Shown: piece after piece, positions 26,656 to 35,817 of the stretch
How the letters are laid out: each line of letters starts with the position of its first letter
Position numbering within the stretch: the first letter of the stretch is position 1
NCBI GenBank assembly: GCA_017792345.1
Contig: CP051228.1
Span: 4,680,148-4,744,147, forward strand
Direction of reading: 5' to 3'
Origin: Mesoflavibacter sp.
GTDB lineage: Bacteria; Pseudomonadota; Alphaproteobacteria; UBA8366; Aestuariispiraceae
Length of the DNA stretch: 64,000 nucleotides
Notes under the pieces: model-generated
The model's input: the letters and a program-made list of their open reading frames with translations, nothing else
Databases searched by the model: none
What the model was told of the DNA's origin: nothing
Position numbers and translations under genes: made by a program

Positions 26656-27780
26656 TTAGAAGGTAACGCGGGTACCCAGGATCACGACGGTCGCGTCGTT
26701 GGAGTTCGCAGCGACGCCGGAGCCCGCTTCGTTTTCCAGGTCGAACCAGTAACCGTTCAGGTGAGCCGACAGACCTTCCGCGATGTTGTAGTTCACACCA
26801 GCGTGCAGGATCGAGACTTCATCCGACTGGCCGTTGCCGTCCGTGTCGTCTTCCGCCTGTTGGTACATGATCGACACAGCGCCCGGGCCGAAGTTGTAAG
26901 ACGCACCGACGTTCCAGCCGTCGCCCGCGTCACAATTCGTGACCGTCTTCACGCAGTTCGAGTCGCCGTTGTCCAGGAACGCACCAGCGATCTGGAAGCC
27001 AGCGAAACCAACCGTCGCACCGACCATGTACGAGCCGACGTCTTCGTTGTCGACACCGTTCACACCCGACTGGTCGTCGGCAATGCCGTACGAACCGTCA
27101 ACACCCAGCGTCACGTCGCCGAACGAACCCGACCAACCGGCAGCGAATTCCCAAGCATTCGCGTTACCGTCGTTGTTCGTGCCCTGCGCCTGCAGGAACG
27201 TCGAGTTCGGCGAGTACGAAACACCAGCGCTGAAACCACCGAAGTTCGGCGTGATGTAGCCGATCTTGTTCGCGTCACCGGTCATGCCAGCGTGCGAAGC
27301 GTAGTAGTGCAGAGCCGTGCTCATGCCCAGGAAGTTCACGTGACGAAGGGCGTTGTTGCCGTCCGTACCCCACGTACCAACCTGAACCGAGTGACCCGAC
27401 GTACCAGCCGCCAGATCGGACACGCCGTCTTCGCCACCGATGAACAGACGGCCGAAACCGCCCGTGAAGTCCAGCCACGCTTCGTCGAACGTACCAGCGT
27501 TGCCGCCGGCACCGCCGTTGGCCCAACGCCACTGGATGTTCGCACGGTACTTCAGGCCGTTGTCAGCCGAACCGCGCGCATCCCAAACCAGCTCAGACTG
27601 CTGCTCGTTCGCCGTCACGTTGAAACCGGTACCGGCGTCAGCCTGGTCACCATCAAACATAACAGCTTCGTAAGCCAGAGCGCCCGAGAACGTCATCACC
27701 GGGGCTTCAGCCGCCGCAGTACCAGCCGTCAGCAGGGACGCACCGGCCAGCGCCGACGTGGTCAACAGAACTTTCTTCAT
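26656..27780 (-). CDS. outer-membrane porin (Gram-negative porin family)
   Basis: The 374-residue protein has a signal peptide ending in AGTAAAEAP and a mature part of alternating beta strands: VMTFSGALAYEAVMF, GLKYRANIQWRW, FGRLFIGGEDGVSDL and SIMYQQAEDD. It ends with aromatic TRVTF, a typical outer-membrane C-terminus. A very good ribosome site (GGAGGT) precedes the ATG. Codon use is shifted to GGT, GCT, GTT and CGT, unlike the GGC/GCC/GTC/CGC of its neighbours, which marks high expression. It probably forms a general or anion-selective 16-stranded trimer. Confidence 0.9.
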   Translation of the reverse strand: MKKVLLTTSALAGASLLTAGTAAAEAPVMTFSGALAYEAVMFDGDQADAGTGFNVTANEQQSELVWDARGSADNGLKYRANIQWRWANGGAGGNAGTFDEAWLDFTGGFGRLFIGGEDGVSDLAAGTSGHSVQVGTWGTDGNNALRHVNFLGMSTALHYYASHAGMTGDANKIGYITPNFGGFSAGVSYSPNSTFLQAQGTNNDGNANAWEFAAGWSGSFGDVTLGVDGSYGIADDQSGVNGVDNEDVGSYMVGATVGFAGFQIAGAFLDNGDSNCVKTVTNCDAGDGWNVGASYNFGPGAVSIMYQQAEDDTDGNGQSDEVSILHAGVNYNIAEGLSAHLNGYWFDLENEAGSGVAANSNDATVVILGTRVTF

Positions 27781-27917
27781 TTCATACCTCCAAATCAGAC
27801 CAGGCTAGTCGCCTGTTTGGTTTTTGCTCCAAAGACTTCTACGCGCGAAGTTTTCGGGGAGCAACAGGCCGCGTTTCTTTGCAACCAAAATCCCCCTGCC
27901 TCGTGACAAATGCGCAA

Positions 27918-27929
27918 CATGACGTCATG
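27918..27929. promoter_or_regulatory. palindrome CATGACGTCATG upstream of the porin gene
   Basis: A perfect 12-bp palindrome lies about 138 bp upstream of the porin start and just beyond the end of the lipoprotein gene. It is flanked by GTGACAAAT, a word that also occurs in the repeats upstream of the sulfotransferase cassette. It may be an operator; no regulator is identified. Confidence 0.3.
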
Positions 27930-27955
27930 GGTTAGCTGTTCACGCCTGCTGAGAT

Positions 27956-28975
27956 CTAGGGAAACAGAGCGGGATCCGGTCCAACCTCGACCTCTACAGA
28001 TTTGCCGTTCAAGTCGACGCCACGCAGGGAGACCTCTTTGCCCGTGACTGAATGCCGGCCCTCTCCCGACACTGCATGGCCATTGCCACAGTCATACTCA
28101 AACTCAATGTTCGCTTCGGCATCCTTCATACGGGCGTCCCCGTCGCAATGGACGCCAGAATCAGTGTCCGTAAAGGTGAAGGATATTTGGCCAGTTCGCA
28201 TGACGTAATTGAGTTCAGATGACATGACACGGCCATCAGGCCCGGTAATCAGGATCGGTCTTTGCCCGCGATAAGCCGGCAACTCATCTCCGGCTTGCTC
28301 CAAGCGCGCCATTTCTTCGGAAGTCAGGTCGTCTTTATGCAACGGCCAAAGTGTCTCCCCGTTCACTTCGACAATCTTGCACCCGACATAGCGCGCGCCC
28401 CTGCCGCGTTGCCCAACACAGAAATTCTGTGCGACTAACAATGCGTCGGCTAGGCTGGCCATACCATATGCAACGCCCCAGGCCGTCGTTCTGCCATTCA
28501 CGCCAGGAGGCATGGCTATTAGAGCCTTATGGCCCGGCGAACGCCGATAACGCTGGTATCCCGGTTGACCGGAAAGCCCATTGCGAATGCGGACAACTTC
28601 GAGATCGGTACGGTGGGCCGCATCAGCCTCGACCGAGCCCACTCCCGGAGGGATCCAGTTGCCTGGGTTTTGCCACACGATTTGATCCCGCATGGCAAAC
28701 AACCTGCATTCTCTCTTATAGCGCTCCTGACATTTCGTCAGGACATAGGTGACATAGCGTGGGGCCTCGCAACCGACTTCGCGGCAATAATAGTAATAGG
28801 GATTGCGACCGTCAGGCGTTACGGCGAAGACGATCGGGTCGCGGCTTAGATAGCGTTGCCAAACTTTGTAGGTCTCAGCTGAGAATTGTATGGGGCCTGA
28901 CCCAACGGTGCTGCCCCCAGAAATCGACTGACACGCCCCAAGAAAGACTATGAGAAGCCCGAATACCCACCGCAT
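27956..28975 (-). CDS. putative lipoprotein of unknown function
   Basis: The 339-residue product (ATG at 28975) starts with MRWVFGLLIVFLGAC, a lipoprotein signal with Cys15. Many cysteines follow (for example YYYCREVGC, KCQERYKREC). Its middle part, WGVAYGMASLADALLVAQNFC, recalls proteins with repeated DUF4189-like cysteine blocks. The C-terminal third is beta-rich (ISFTFTDTDSGVHCDG). I do not recognise a family with confidence. Base composition is more A+T rich than the neighbours and codon choice is looser, which may mean recent acquisition. Confidence 0.6.
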   Translation of the reverse strand: MRWVFGLLIVFLGACQSISGGSTVGSGPIQFSAETYKVWQRYLSRDPIVFAVTPDGRNPYYYYCREVGCEAPRYVTYVLTKCQERYKRECRLFAMRDQIVWQNPGNWIPPGVGSVEADAAHRTDLEVVRIRNGLSGQPGYQRYRRSPGHKALIAMPPGVNGRTTAWGVAYGMASLADALLVAQNFCVGQRGRGARYVGCKIVEVNGETLWPLHKDDLTSEEMARLEQAGDELPAYRGQRPILITGPDGRVMSSELNYVMRTGQISFTFTDTDSGVHCDGDARMKDAEANIEFEYDCGNGHAVSGEGRHSVTGKEVSLRGVDLNGKSVEVEVGPDPALFP

Positions 28976-29066
28976 GCCCTGATCCAACTGTGATTGTGAT
29001 TGACCGCCCGAGAATAGAGCGTCTCAACCAAAACTGCACCTATCGATTGCAGAAATCTGCGGTGGT

Positions 29067-29591
29067 TCAGTTGAGAACCTTGGGCTTGGCGGGGGCCGGT
29101 TTCGCCGGGTCGGGTGGCGCGCCGAGATGGGCGCCCAGCGCCCATTGCGCTTTGTCGGCGGTCTGCCGCAGCATGTGGACGACCGCGTGCAATTCCTTTT
29201 CGCCCAAGTTCAGGCGGACGCCGTCGGATGTGCTGCCGGTGAACGTCAGGCGGACGCCGCCTGTATCCAGCGCCGCAACATTCAGTTTCTTGACCAGCAG
29301 CGGACCGTCGGGCGGATAGGGTTCCAGGCCGTCATCGTCATAGGGTGTCTGAAAATTCGCCTGGCTGACGGCGGCGTCGCGGCGAAAGTCGGCGACAGCC
29401 TGACGCTGCTCGGTCGGCTGAGCCTGGGTTCCCGTCAGATGGTCGAAGATTTTCCCGATCGACGCCAGGAACTGAAGCACCATGCGGCGGGTCAGCCACA
29501 TCCGCGCGTCCTTATCGACCAACCGGGACCGCATGAGGATACGATCCTCATCGGGCTGGTAATTGCAGGAAATCTGAACCTTGTTTGCCAT
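29067..29591 (-). CDS. hypothetical cytoplasmic protein
   Basis: The start at 29591 gives a 174-residue protein, MANKVQISCNYQPDEDRILMRSR. It has the block DARMWLTRRMVLQFLASIGKIFDHL and the beta-like RLTFTGSTSDGVRLNLGEKELHAVVHMLRQTADKAQW. The tail is Pro/Ala/Lys rich. No signal or membrane segment is seen. I do not recognise the family. It lies between the lipoprotein and MFS genes on the same strand, 84 bp downstream of the MFS stop. Confidence 0.6.
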   Translation of the reverse strand: MANKVQISCNYQPDEDRILMRSRLVDKDARMWLTRRMVLQFLASIGKIFDHLTGTQAQPTEQRQAVADFRRDAAVSQANFQTPYDDDGLEPYPPDGPLLVKKLNVAALDTGGVRLTFTGSTSDGVRLNLGEKELHAVVHMLRQTADKAQWALGAHLGAPPDPAKPAPAKPKVLN

Positions 29592-29675
29592 CTTGCGATA
29601 AAAACTAGCCCAGCTTCGCGGCGCAGCAAACTGTCTTTTGAACAACGGTCGAACAGGTCGAAGCAGAAACCGGCT

Positions 29676-30929
29676 TCATTTTCCCAATTCTTCAATCTCC
29701 GCCTCGTCCTCGTCATCGGCCTCCAACGCGTAAACCGAGGGGGAGGATTTCGGCACCGGCGCGAATTGTCCACGCGTCGCCTGTTCCGCCACGCGGTGAA
29801 TGCCGATCCGGTATATGGCGAACAGTGCCAGCGCGGCGAAGGTCGCCGCGATCATCACGAACAGGCTGCCATGCCCCGCCCGCTCCATGATCGGACCAAT
29901 GACGATCGGGCCGACCGCCGCCCCGACGCCATAGAGCAACAGAAGGCCGCTCGAGACCTCGACCATTTCCTCATGGGGCGCAAAATCATTCGCATGCGCG
30001 ATGCACAGCGCATAGATCGGGATCATCACACCGCCATGAGCCAGGGCCAGCGCCAGAGCCATCCAGGACTGCTGCGGTTCCCAGAATGCGAGGGCGAGTC
30101 CCGTGGCGACCGATCCGGCGGCGCAGATGGCGACCACGATACGGCGGTCGATCCGGTCCGACAGCCAGCCCAGCGGCCATTGCAGCACGGTTCCGCCGGC
30201 CATGAAGGCCCCCATGAACAACGCGATCTCCTGAACCGGAAGCCCCTTGTCCTGGGCAAAGACCGGCCCGAAGGTCCAGAAAGCGCCATCCGCGAGGCCG
30301 ACCAGGATACAGCCGACGAACCCCGTCGGCGACAGGCGGTAAAGCCGCGCGATACGCAGCCGTGCCGACGGGATCGGCTCCGGCTCGTTCACCGGGGTCA
30401 GCGACACCGGCACCAGCGAGATCGCGATCAGGATGGAGACGAGCGAGAACAGCGCCAGCCCGGCCGCGTCATACAATACGACCATCTGCTGACCGCCGAT
30501 GGTCGTTACGTTGCCGACAATGATATAGACGGAGAGTACGACCCCGCGAATCCGGTTCGTGGCCTGTTCGTTCAACCAGCTTTCGATCACCATATAGACG
30601 ACGGCAAGACAGATGCCACTGATGAAACGCAGGGCCATCCAGAGCCAAGGATCGACCGCCAGCGGGAAAACCAGCGCCAGGGCGGCAACCAGGGCGGCGA
30701 ATCCGGCGAAGGCGCGGGTATGTCCGACGGCCTTGACCATGCCTGGCCCGAGAAGACAGCCAAGCACGAAGCCGACGAAATAGGCCGACCCCATCAGACC
30801 GATCGCGGTCTCCCCGAACCCTTCCATCTGGGCGCGGATCGGCAGAACCGTGACCATGAGGCCATAGCCCAGGAAGACGATGCCGGATCCAAGCAGGATC
30901 GTAGCGATCGAACGTGTCCTTGCCTTCAT
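29676..30929 (-). CDS. MFS transporter (YcaD-like)
   Basis: The 417-residue protein has 12 hydrophobic helices and the motif GSAYFVGFVLGCLLGPGMVKAVGHTRAFAGFA of the YcaD/UMF1-like MFS group, plus GWLSDRIDRRIV between helices 8 and 9. The C-terminal tail is acidic (EADDEDEAEIEELGK). Substrate unknown. It is divergent from a GNAT gene. An inverted repeat (CCGGAC at 30954-30959 with GTCCGG at 30968-30973) lies in the shared promoter region. Confidence 0.88.
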   Translation of the reverse strand: MKARTRSIATILLGSGIVFLGYGLMVTVLPIRAQMEGFGETAIGLMGSAYFVGFVLGCLLGPGMVKAVGHTRAFAGFAALVAALALVFPLAVDPWLWMALRFISGICLAVVYMVIESWLNEQATNRIRGVVLSVYIIVGNVTTIGGQQMVVLYDAAGLALFSLVSILIAISLVPVSLTPVNEPEPIPSARLRIARLYRLSPTGFVGCILVGLADGAFWTFGPVFAQDKGLPVQEIALFMGAFMAGGTVLQWPLGWLSDRIDRRIVVAICAAGSVATGLALAFWEPQQSWMALALALAHGGVMIPIYALCIAHANDFAPHEEMVEVSSGLLLLYGVGAAVGPIVIGPIMERAGHGSLFVMIAATFAALALFAIYRIGIHRVAEQATRGQFAPVPKSSPSVYALEADDEDEAEIEELGK

Positions 30930-31113
30930 AGCTCCCCACCTCCACCACCAAGACCGGACCGTCCTCCGTCCGGGTGGGGGAGACTAAGTCAACATGGCGC
31001 GATTGGCGAGCCGTGGCGGTTCCGTCTGAACGCATTCCGCTCTCGACTTCTGGCACGGGCCGGGCGAGAAACCTTGCGCCGGACCGGTCCGGCTCGCTGG
31101 AAGGAGAATCCCC

Positions 31114-31560
31114 TTGATCACGCTGAAGCGCGCAACCGGCACCGATGCGCACCGACTGACAGACCTCTACGTCGATTTCTATGCGGAGGACGCAATCGAC
31201 GTCCCGCGCGAACGGGTGGCCGAGAATGTCGCCTTCATGGCCGAGGACGACCGCGCAGTAATCTGGATTGCGGAACGGAACGGAGAGCCGGTCGGGATGA
31301 GTTCCGCGACCATCACCTTCGGCGTGGAATTCGGCTGGGCCTGCGAGTTGGAGGACCTCTATATCCGCCCGGACCATCGCGGCCAGGGGCTTTCGCGACG
31401 CCTGCTGGGGGCCGCTATCGACTGGGCCCGCGACCGGGAGGTGACCCAGGTTATTCTTGTCATCACCCCGGAGGCCGAAGCAGAACAGGGATTGAGTGCC
31501 TATTACCGTAAGCTCGGCTTTCAGGATTCCGGGCGGGTCACCATGTATCTCGACGTTTGA
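31114..31560 (+). CDS. GNAT family N-acetyltransferase
   Basis: The 148-residue protein is read from a TTG at 31114 that has AAGGAG about 7 bp upstream. The acetyl-CoA binding motif is YIRPDHRGQGLSRRLLGAAIDWA, followed by YYRKLGFQDSG. It probably acts on a small molecule or N-terminus. Its stop directly abuts the stop of glmS (convergent, no gap). Substrate unknown. Confidence 0.85.
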   Translation: MITLKRATGTDAHRLTDLYVDFYAEDAIDVPRERVAENVAFMAEDDRAVIWIAERNGEPVGMSSATITFGVEFGWACELEDLYIRPDHRGQGLSRRLLGAAIDWARDREVTQVILVITPEAEAEQGLSAYYRKLGFQDSGRVTMYLDV

Positions 31561-33390
31561 TCACTCCACCGTAACGGCCTTGGCCAGGTTGCGCGGCTGA
31601 TCGACATCGGTGCCTTTCCAGACGGCCGTGTGATAGGCCAGCAACTGGACCGGGATGGTATAGAGGATCGGGGCGACGAACGGGTCGACCTTGGGCAGCT
31701 CGATGCTGGCAAACGGCTTCGCCATACGCGACATCTTCTGAATGCCTGCCGCGTCGGACAGGAAGATCACCCGCCCACCCCGGCTGACCATTTCCTGAAC
31801 GTTCGACGCCGTCTTTTCGAACAGCGGTCCCGACGGGGCGATCATCACCACGGGAACGTTTTCCTCGATCAGGGCAATCGGGCCGTGTTTCATCTCGCCC
31901 GCCGCATACCCCTCGGCATGAATATAGGAGATTTCCTTGAGCTTCAGGGCGCCTTCCATCGCGATCGGATAGGCCGATCCACGTCCCATGAAGAAGACGT
32001 CGCGCGCTTCCGCCACCGTCTGGGCGATCTCGCGAATATAATCGTCATGGTTCAGCACTTCGGCCGCCCGCCCCGGCACTTCCGCCAGGGCCGAGGCCAA
32101 TTCCGCCTCCCGCTGACGGGACAGATGACGGCGCGCCTTTGCGGCGGCGATGGCGAGGCAGGCCAACACCGTCAACTGCGTCGTGAAGGCCTTGGTCGAG
32201 GCGACACCGATTTCCGGGCCCGCCTTCGTCTGGATCACCGCGTCGGACGACCGCGCGATGGTCGATTCCGGGACATTGACGATGGACAGGATGCTTTGCC
32301 CCTGCTGCTTGGCGTAGCGCAGCGCCTCCAGCGTATCCATTGTCTCGCCGGACTGGCTGATGAACAGCGCCAGACCGCCCTCCGGCAGGGGCGTCTCGCG
32401 ATAGCGCAGCTCGGAGCCGATATCGACCTCAGTAGGCAGGCGTGCCAGACTTTCGAACCAGTACTTCGCCACCATCCCGGCATAGGACGCGGTCCCGCAG
32501 GCGCCGATGGTGATTTTCGGCACGGACACCCAGTCGAAAGGCAGATCGGGCAAGGTGATCGTCTGGGTCGCCGGGTTCAAGACGGTATGCAGCGTATCCC
32601 CGATCACCGCCGGCTGTTCGTGGATTTCCTTCTGCATGAAATGGCGGTAGTTGCCCTTGCCGATCATCGCGCCGGACACCGCGGTTTCGACCACCCGGCG
32701 TTCAACCGGATTGCTTTGGGTATCGAAGACTGCGGCCTTGTCGCGGGAAATGACCGCCCAATCCCCTTCTTCCAGATAGCAGATGCGCCGGGTCAACGGC
32801 GCCAGCGCCAGGGCGTCGGAGCCGAAATACATCTCGCCCTCGCCATAGCCGATGGCTAGCGGGCTGCCGCGACGTGCGCCGATCATCAGATCGTGGTGAC
32901 CGGCGAACACCATGACGAAGCCGAACGCCCCTTCCAGCATTGGCAGCGTCTTCGACACGGCTTCCTGCGGGGTGAGACCCTGGGCCAGGAAATCAGAGAC
33001 CAGATGGGCGACGACTTCGGTGTCCGTCTCGCTGGCATAGGTGACGCCCTTGCCCGCCAGACCGTCGCGTAAATCCTGGTAATTCTCGATGATGCCATTA
33101 TGGACGATGGCGACCCGGTCCGTCGCGTGGGGATGGGCGTTCGCCTCGGAGGGCACACCATGGGTCGCCCACCTCGTATGGCCGATGCCGGTCGTTCCCG
33201 CCAAAGGCTCCTTGTCCAGGGCGGCGGCCAGATTATCCAGCTTGCCTTCCGCTCGGCGGCGGTCGATGCGGCCATTCACCAGGGTCGCGATCCCCGCCGA
33301 ATCGTAGCCGCGATATTCCAGCCGCTTCAAACCGTCGACCAAAAGCGGCGCCGCGTCCGCCTTACCCAAAATGCCGATGATGCCGCACAT
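31561..33390 (-). CDS. glmS: glutamine-fructose-6-phosphate aminotransferase (isomerizing)
   Basis: The 609-residue enzyme makes glucosamine-6-phosphate, the entry step to UDP-GlcNAc for peptidoglycan and LPS. The N-terminal glutaminase nucleophile is Cys2 of MCGIIGI, with HTRWATHG and HNGIIENY. Two SIS domains follow (SQSGETMDTLEALRYAK and GRGSAYPIAMEGALKLKEISYIHAEGYAAGEMKHGP). The end is AKAVTVE. No glmS ribozyme is seen. It lies 48 bp after glmU, so the two UDP-GlcNAc genes are probably co-transcribed. Confidence 0.97.
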   Translation of the reverse strand: MCGIIGILGKADAAPLLVDGLKRLEYRGYDSAGIATLVNGRIDRRRAEGKLDNLAAALDKEPLAGTTGIGHTRWATHGVPSEANAHPHATDRVAIVHNGIIENYQDLRDGLAGKGVTYASETDTEVVAHLVSDFLAQGLTPQEAVSKTLPMLEGAFGFVMVFAGHHDLMIGARRGSPLAIGYGEGEMYFGSDALALAPLTRRICYLEEGDWAVISRDKAAVFDTQSNPVERRVVETAVSGAMIGKGNYRHFMQKEIHEQPAVIGDTLHTVLNPATQTITLPDLPFDWVSVPKITIGACGTASYAGMVAKYWFESLARLPTEVDIGSELRYRETPLPEGGLALFISQSGETMDTLEALRYAKQQGQSILSIVNVPESTIARSSDAVIQTKAGPEIGVASTKAFTTQLTVLACLAIAAAKARRHLSRQREAELASALAEVPGRAAEVLNHDDYIREIAQTVAEARDVFFMGRGSAYPIAMEGALKLKEISYIHAEGYAAGEMKHGPIALIEENVPVVMIAPSGPLFEKTASNVQEMVSRGGRVIFLSDAAGIQKMSRMAKPFASIELPKVDPFVAPILYTIPVQLLAYHTAVWKGTDVDQPRNLAKAVTVE

Positions 33391-33438
33391 ATCGATATCC
33401 CAATTTCGCCGGCGGAAAGTTCCTCCCGGCCTTCAACC

Positions 33439-34794
33439 CTATTTGGATTTCAACGCGTCCTTGCGCGCCTTCAGGCGCTGGCGCATCTTCGCCGCCATGC
33501 CGCTCAATTCCCGTTGATCGCCGCGCGCCAGCGCCAGCGCATCGTCCGCAACGGGTTTCGTGATGGTCGAACCGGCGCCGATTGTAGCGCGGGCGCCGAT
33601 GGTGACCGGCGCCACCAGCGCCGAATTGGACCCGATGAAAGCTTCCGGTCCGATCACGGTCCGATGTTTCAAATAGCCATCGTAATTGCAGGTAATCGTG
33701 CCCGCGCCGATATTCGCGCGCGCGCCGACCTCCGCATCGCCGATATAGCTCAGATGGTTGGCCTTGGCGCCTGCGCCGAAGGTCGCGTTCTTGACCTCGA
33801 CGAAGTTGCCGATCCGGACGCCTTCGCCGATTTCGGCACCGGGGCGCAGCCGGGCGAAAGGACCGACGACCGCACCCGACGCGACGCTGCATCCTTCCAG
33901 ATGGCTGAAAGCCTTGATCTCGACATTATCCGCCACCGTCACGCCGGGGCCGAAGACGACGTTCTGACCGATGACGACATCCTGGCCGATCACCGTGTCC
34001 CAGGAAAAATAGACCGTCGCCGGATCCAGCAGGGTCGCCCCGCCGTCCATCGCTGCCCGTCGCGCCCGCGCCTGCCATTGCGCCTCGGCGCCAGCCAGTT
34101 CGGCGCGCGAATTAATGCCCAGCAGTTCCGCCTCATCGGCGACAATCGCGCGGCAATCGATCCCGTCGGCGCGCGCCAACCCGACAATGTCCGTCAGGTA
34201 ATACTCGCCTTTCGCGTTGTCGTTGCCGATCCGGTCGACAAGCTCGAACAGTTTCGCGGCGTCGATCGCCATCACACCCGAATTGCACAGACCAATCTCC
34301 CGCGTCGCGGCGTCGGCATCGCGATATTCCACGATGGCGGTCAACGCCCCTTGTGCGTCCGTTACCAGTCGCCCATAGGCCGCGGGATCTTCAGGTTCGA
34401 AACCCAGCACGACGACCCCCGCCCCACCGCGCCGCGCGTCCAGCATCGCCTGAAGTGTTGCGGCGGAAATGAAAGGCGTGTCGCCGAACAGAATGAAGAC
34501 AGTGCCGGCGTCGAACCCGGCCAGCGTGGCCCGCGCCGCCTTGACCGCATCGGCGGTTCCCAACCGGTCGTGCTGAACAGCCGTCGGAATCGGCGCGACC
34601 CGGTCGGCGACATCGTCCATATCGGGGCCGACCACGACGACCTGACGTTCGGGGGCAAGCGGCGCCAGGGCCGCCAGGATATGCCCGACCAACGGCATAC
34701 CGCCGATCGGATGCAGGACTTTCGGCAACGCGGATTTCATCCGCGTCCCTTTTCCGGCGGCGAGAATGACGGCGGCGATCGGAAGGTCGGACAT
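33439..34794 (-). CDS. glmU: bifunctional N-acetylglucosamine-1-phosphate uridylyltransferase / glucosamine-1-phosphate acetyltransferase
   Basis: The start at 34794 gives a 451-residue protein with the nucleotidyltransferase loop LAAGKGTRMKSALPKVLHPIGG in the N-terminal half. A left-handed beta-helix acetyltransferase forms the C-terminal half (repeats such as GQDVVIGQNVVFGPGVTVADNVEI, and NYDGYLKHRTVIGPEAFIGSN). It makes UDP-GlcNAc from GlcN-1-P in two steps. It is upstream of glmS on the same strand. Confidence 0.96.
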   Translation of the reverse strand: MSDLPIAAVILAAGKGTRMKSALPKVLHPIGGMPLVGHILAALAPLAPERQVVVVGPDMDDVADRVAPIPTAVQHDRLGTADAVKAARATLAGFDAGTVFILFGDTPFISAATLQAMLDARRGGAGVVVLGFEPEDPAAYGRLVTDAQGALTAIVEYRDADAATREIGLCNSGVMAIDAAKLFELVDRIGNDNAKGEYYLTDIVGLARADGIDCRAIVADEAELLGINSRAELAGAEAQWQARARRAAMDGGATLLDPATVYFSWDTVIGQDVVIGQNVVFGPGVTVADNVEIKAFSHLEGCSVASGAVVGPFARLRPGAEIGEGVRIGNFVEVKNATFGAGAKANHLSYIGDAEVGARANIGAGTITCNYDGYLKHRTVIGPEAFIGSNSALVAPVTIGARATIGAGSTITKPVADDALALARGDQRELSGMAAKMRQRLKARKDALKSK

Positions 34795-35040
34795 CAACGG
34801 CAAACCAGTTTGGACTTTCGGTTTATGCTGCGGCGCGCAAGGGAGGGGCCAATCGGGCGGGAAACTGCCATATACCGGGCATCGGGCCAAGTCACATCGT
34901 GTTACGGCGCGTTACCGGATGTTTCGGTTTATGACATTTTCGGTATGGCGGCTGAAAGACGACCGGTCGAAGACACAAACGGGCGCGGAAATCCCCCCCG
35001 GATGGGCGCGCATTCATTCAAGCAAGGCTACTGAGGCGCG

Positions 35041-35256
35041 TCAGGCGTCTTGCAGCATAGAATCGAGCAATGCGATTGCTTCCTGGCGCTTTTCGCTGGT
35101 CAGTGACTGCAGGCCGTCATTGATGGCCAGTTGCATGTCCAGATCGAACTCACCGCGTTTGCGCCCGGCCCGCACCAAACTGTCGGCCAGATCGCTGCCG
35201 ACGATCTCACTCAGTACAGACCGAATGCTGTTGATGCGATCATTCGTCGTTTCCAT
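35041..35256 (-). CDS. small hypothetical protein
   Basis: The 71-residue frame starts METTNDRINSIRSVLSEIVGSDLADSLVRAGRKRGEFDLD and ends LTSEKRQEAIALLDSMLQDA. It is predicted to be mostly alpha-helical, without a signal or membrane segment. Hydrophobic positions are spaced as in real coding sequence and an ATG fits. Function and family are unknown. It stands alone between glmU and the sulfotransferase cassette. Confidence 0.55.
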   Translation of the reverse strand: METTNDRINSIRSVLSEIVGSDLADSLVRAGRKRGEFDLDMQLAINDGLQSLTSEKRQEAIALLDSMLQDA

Positions 35257-35337
35257 CCATTGTCCCCACAAATCATGGATGCGCCAGACGTTAGGATAAC
35301 AGGGTTTCGAAATTGTTTACGATTTGCATTTTCCTGC

Positions 35338-35360
35338 ACCGGAAAAGTTGTTTTTCCGGT
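35338..35360 (+). promoter_or_regulatory. perfect 9-bp hairpin upstream of the sulfotransferase cassette
   Basis: ACCGGAAAA (35338-35346) pairs perfectly with TTTTCCGGT (35352-35360) around the loop GTTGT. It lies about 140 bp before the first gene of the cassette. It could be an operator or a transcript hairpin; the short U-rich half fits neither strand as a standard terminator. Confidence 0.4.
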
Positions 35361-35384
35361 CCGGACAAAGGCTGACCGGCCTTG

Positions 35385-35420
35385 TGACAAATTTGGGACC
35401 GCGATGACAAATCCGGGATC
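35385..35420 (+). promoter_or_regulatory. 20-bp-period direct repeats upstream of the sulfotransferase cassette
   Basis: TGACAAATTTGGGACC (35385-35400) recurs as TGACAAATCCGGGATC (35405-35420), 13 of 16 identical and exactly two helical turns apart. This is the usual arrangement of binding sites for a response regulator or similar dimer. It ends about 80 bp before the first start codon. Confidence 0.45.
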
Positions 35421-35500
35421 CGGCGAACCGGGACCGGGGACAACCGTCCTCTGTTCATGCGCTCGTTGAGGCGCGCCGAATTCCGAAAGGTCCTGAGACC

Positions 35501-35809
35501 ATGCCAAAGCTCCCGCCCGGACTCTCTGTACGTTCCGACGTGATTCGTCCCGTTCTCTTCGGGGCGATTGTCGGCGCGACGACATGCTATGCCGGACTGG
35601 CCCAGGCCTATATCGGTCCAGGCGCCGGTCTGTCCGCGCTCGGCATCGTCTTTGCCCTGATCGCAACCGTTGCTCTCGCGGTGGTCGGCTTCGTCTGGTA
35701 CCCGGTCAAACGGATGCTGCGGCGGAAGGACGGGTCCAATAACCAGCAGCGGGACACGGAACTCGCGCGACGCGACGATCCCCGGCATTCCACGTCGACC
35801 CGGTCATAG
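35501..35809 (+). CDS. small membrane protein with YIGPGAG motif
   Basis: The 102-residue protein has an N-terminal hydrophobic segment (PVLFGAIVGATTCYAGLAQA, possibly a cleaved signal), the short motif AYIGPGAGLSALG, one transmembrane helix (GIVFALIATVALAVVGFVWY) and a basic tail (PVKRMLRRKDGSNNQQRDTELARRDD). Similar small YIGPGAG proteins seem to travel with sulfotransferase-type genes in marine Alphaproteobacteria, as far as I recall. It is the first gene of a tight operon, 8 bp before the next. Confidence 0.65.
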   Translation: MPKLPPGLSVRSDVIRPVLFGAIVGATTCYAGLAQAYIGPGAGLSALGIVFALIATVALAVVGFVWYPVKRMLRRKDGSNNQQRDTELARRDDPRHSTSTRS

Positions 35810-35817
35810 GTCCAGCC

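Noticed and set aside
29127-31511. A 794-residue plus-strand open frame
   Set aside because: It is antisense to the MFS transporter and the hypothetical gene, is full of Arg/His/Gln runs typical of GC-rich shadow frames, and the opposite strand codes recognisable proteins.
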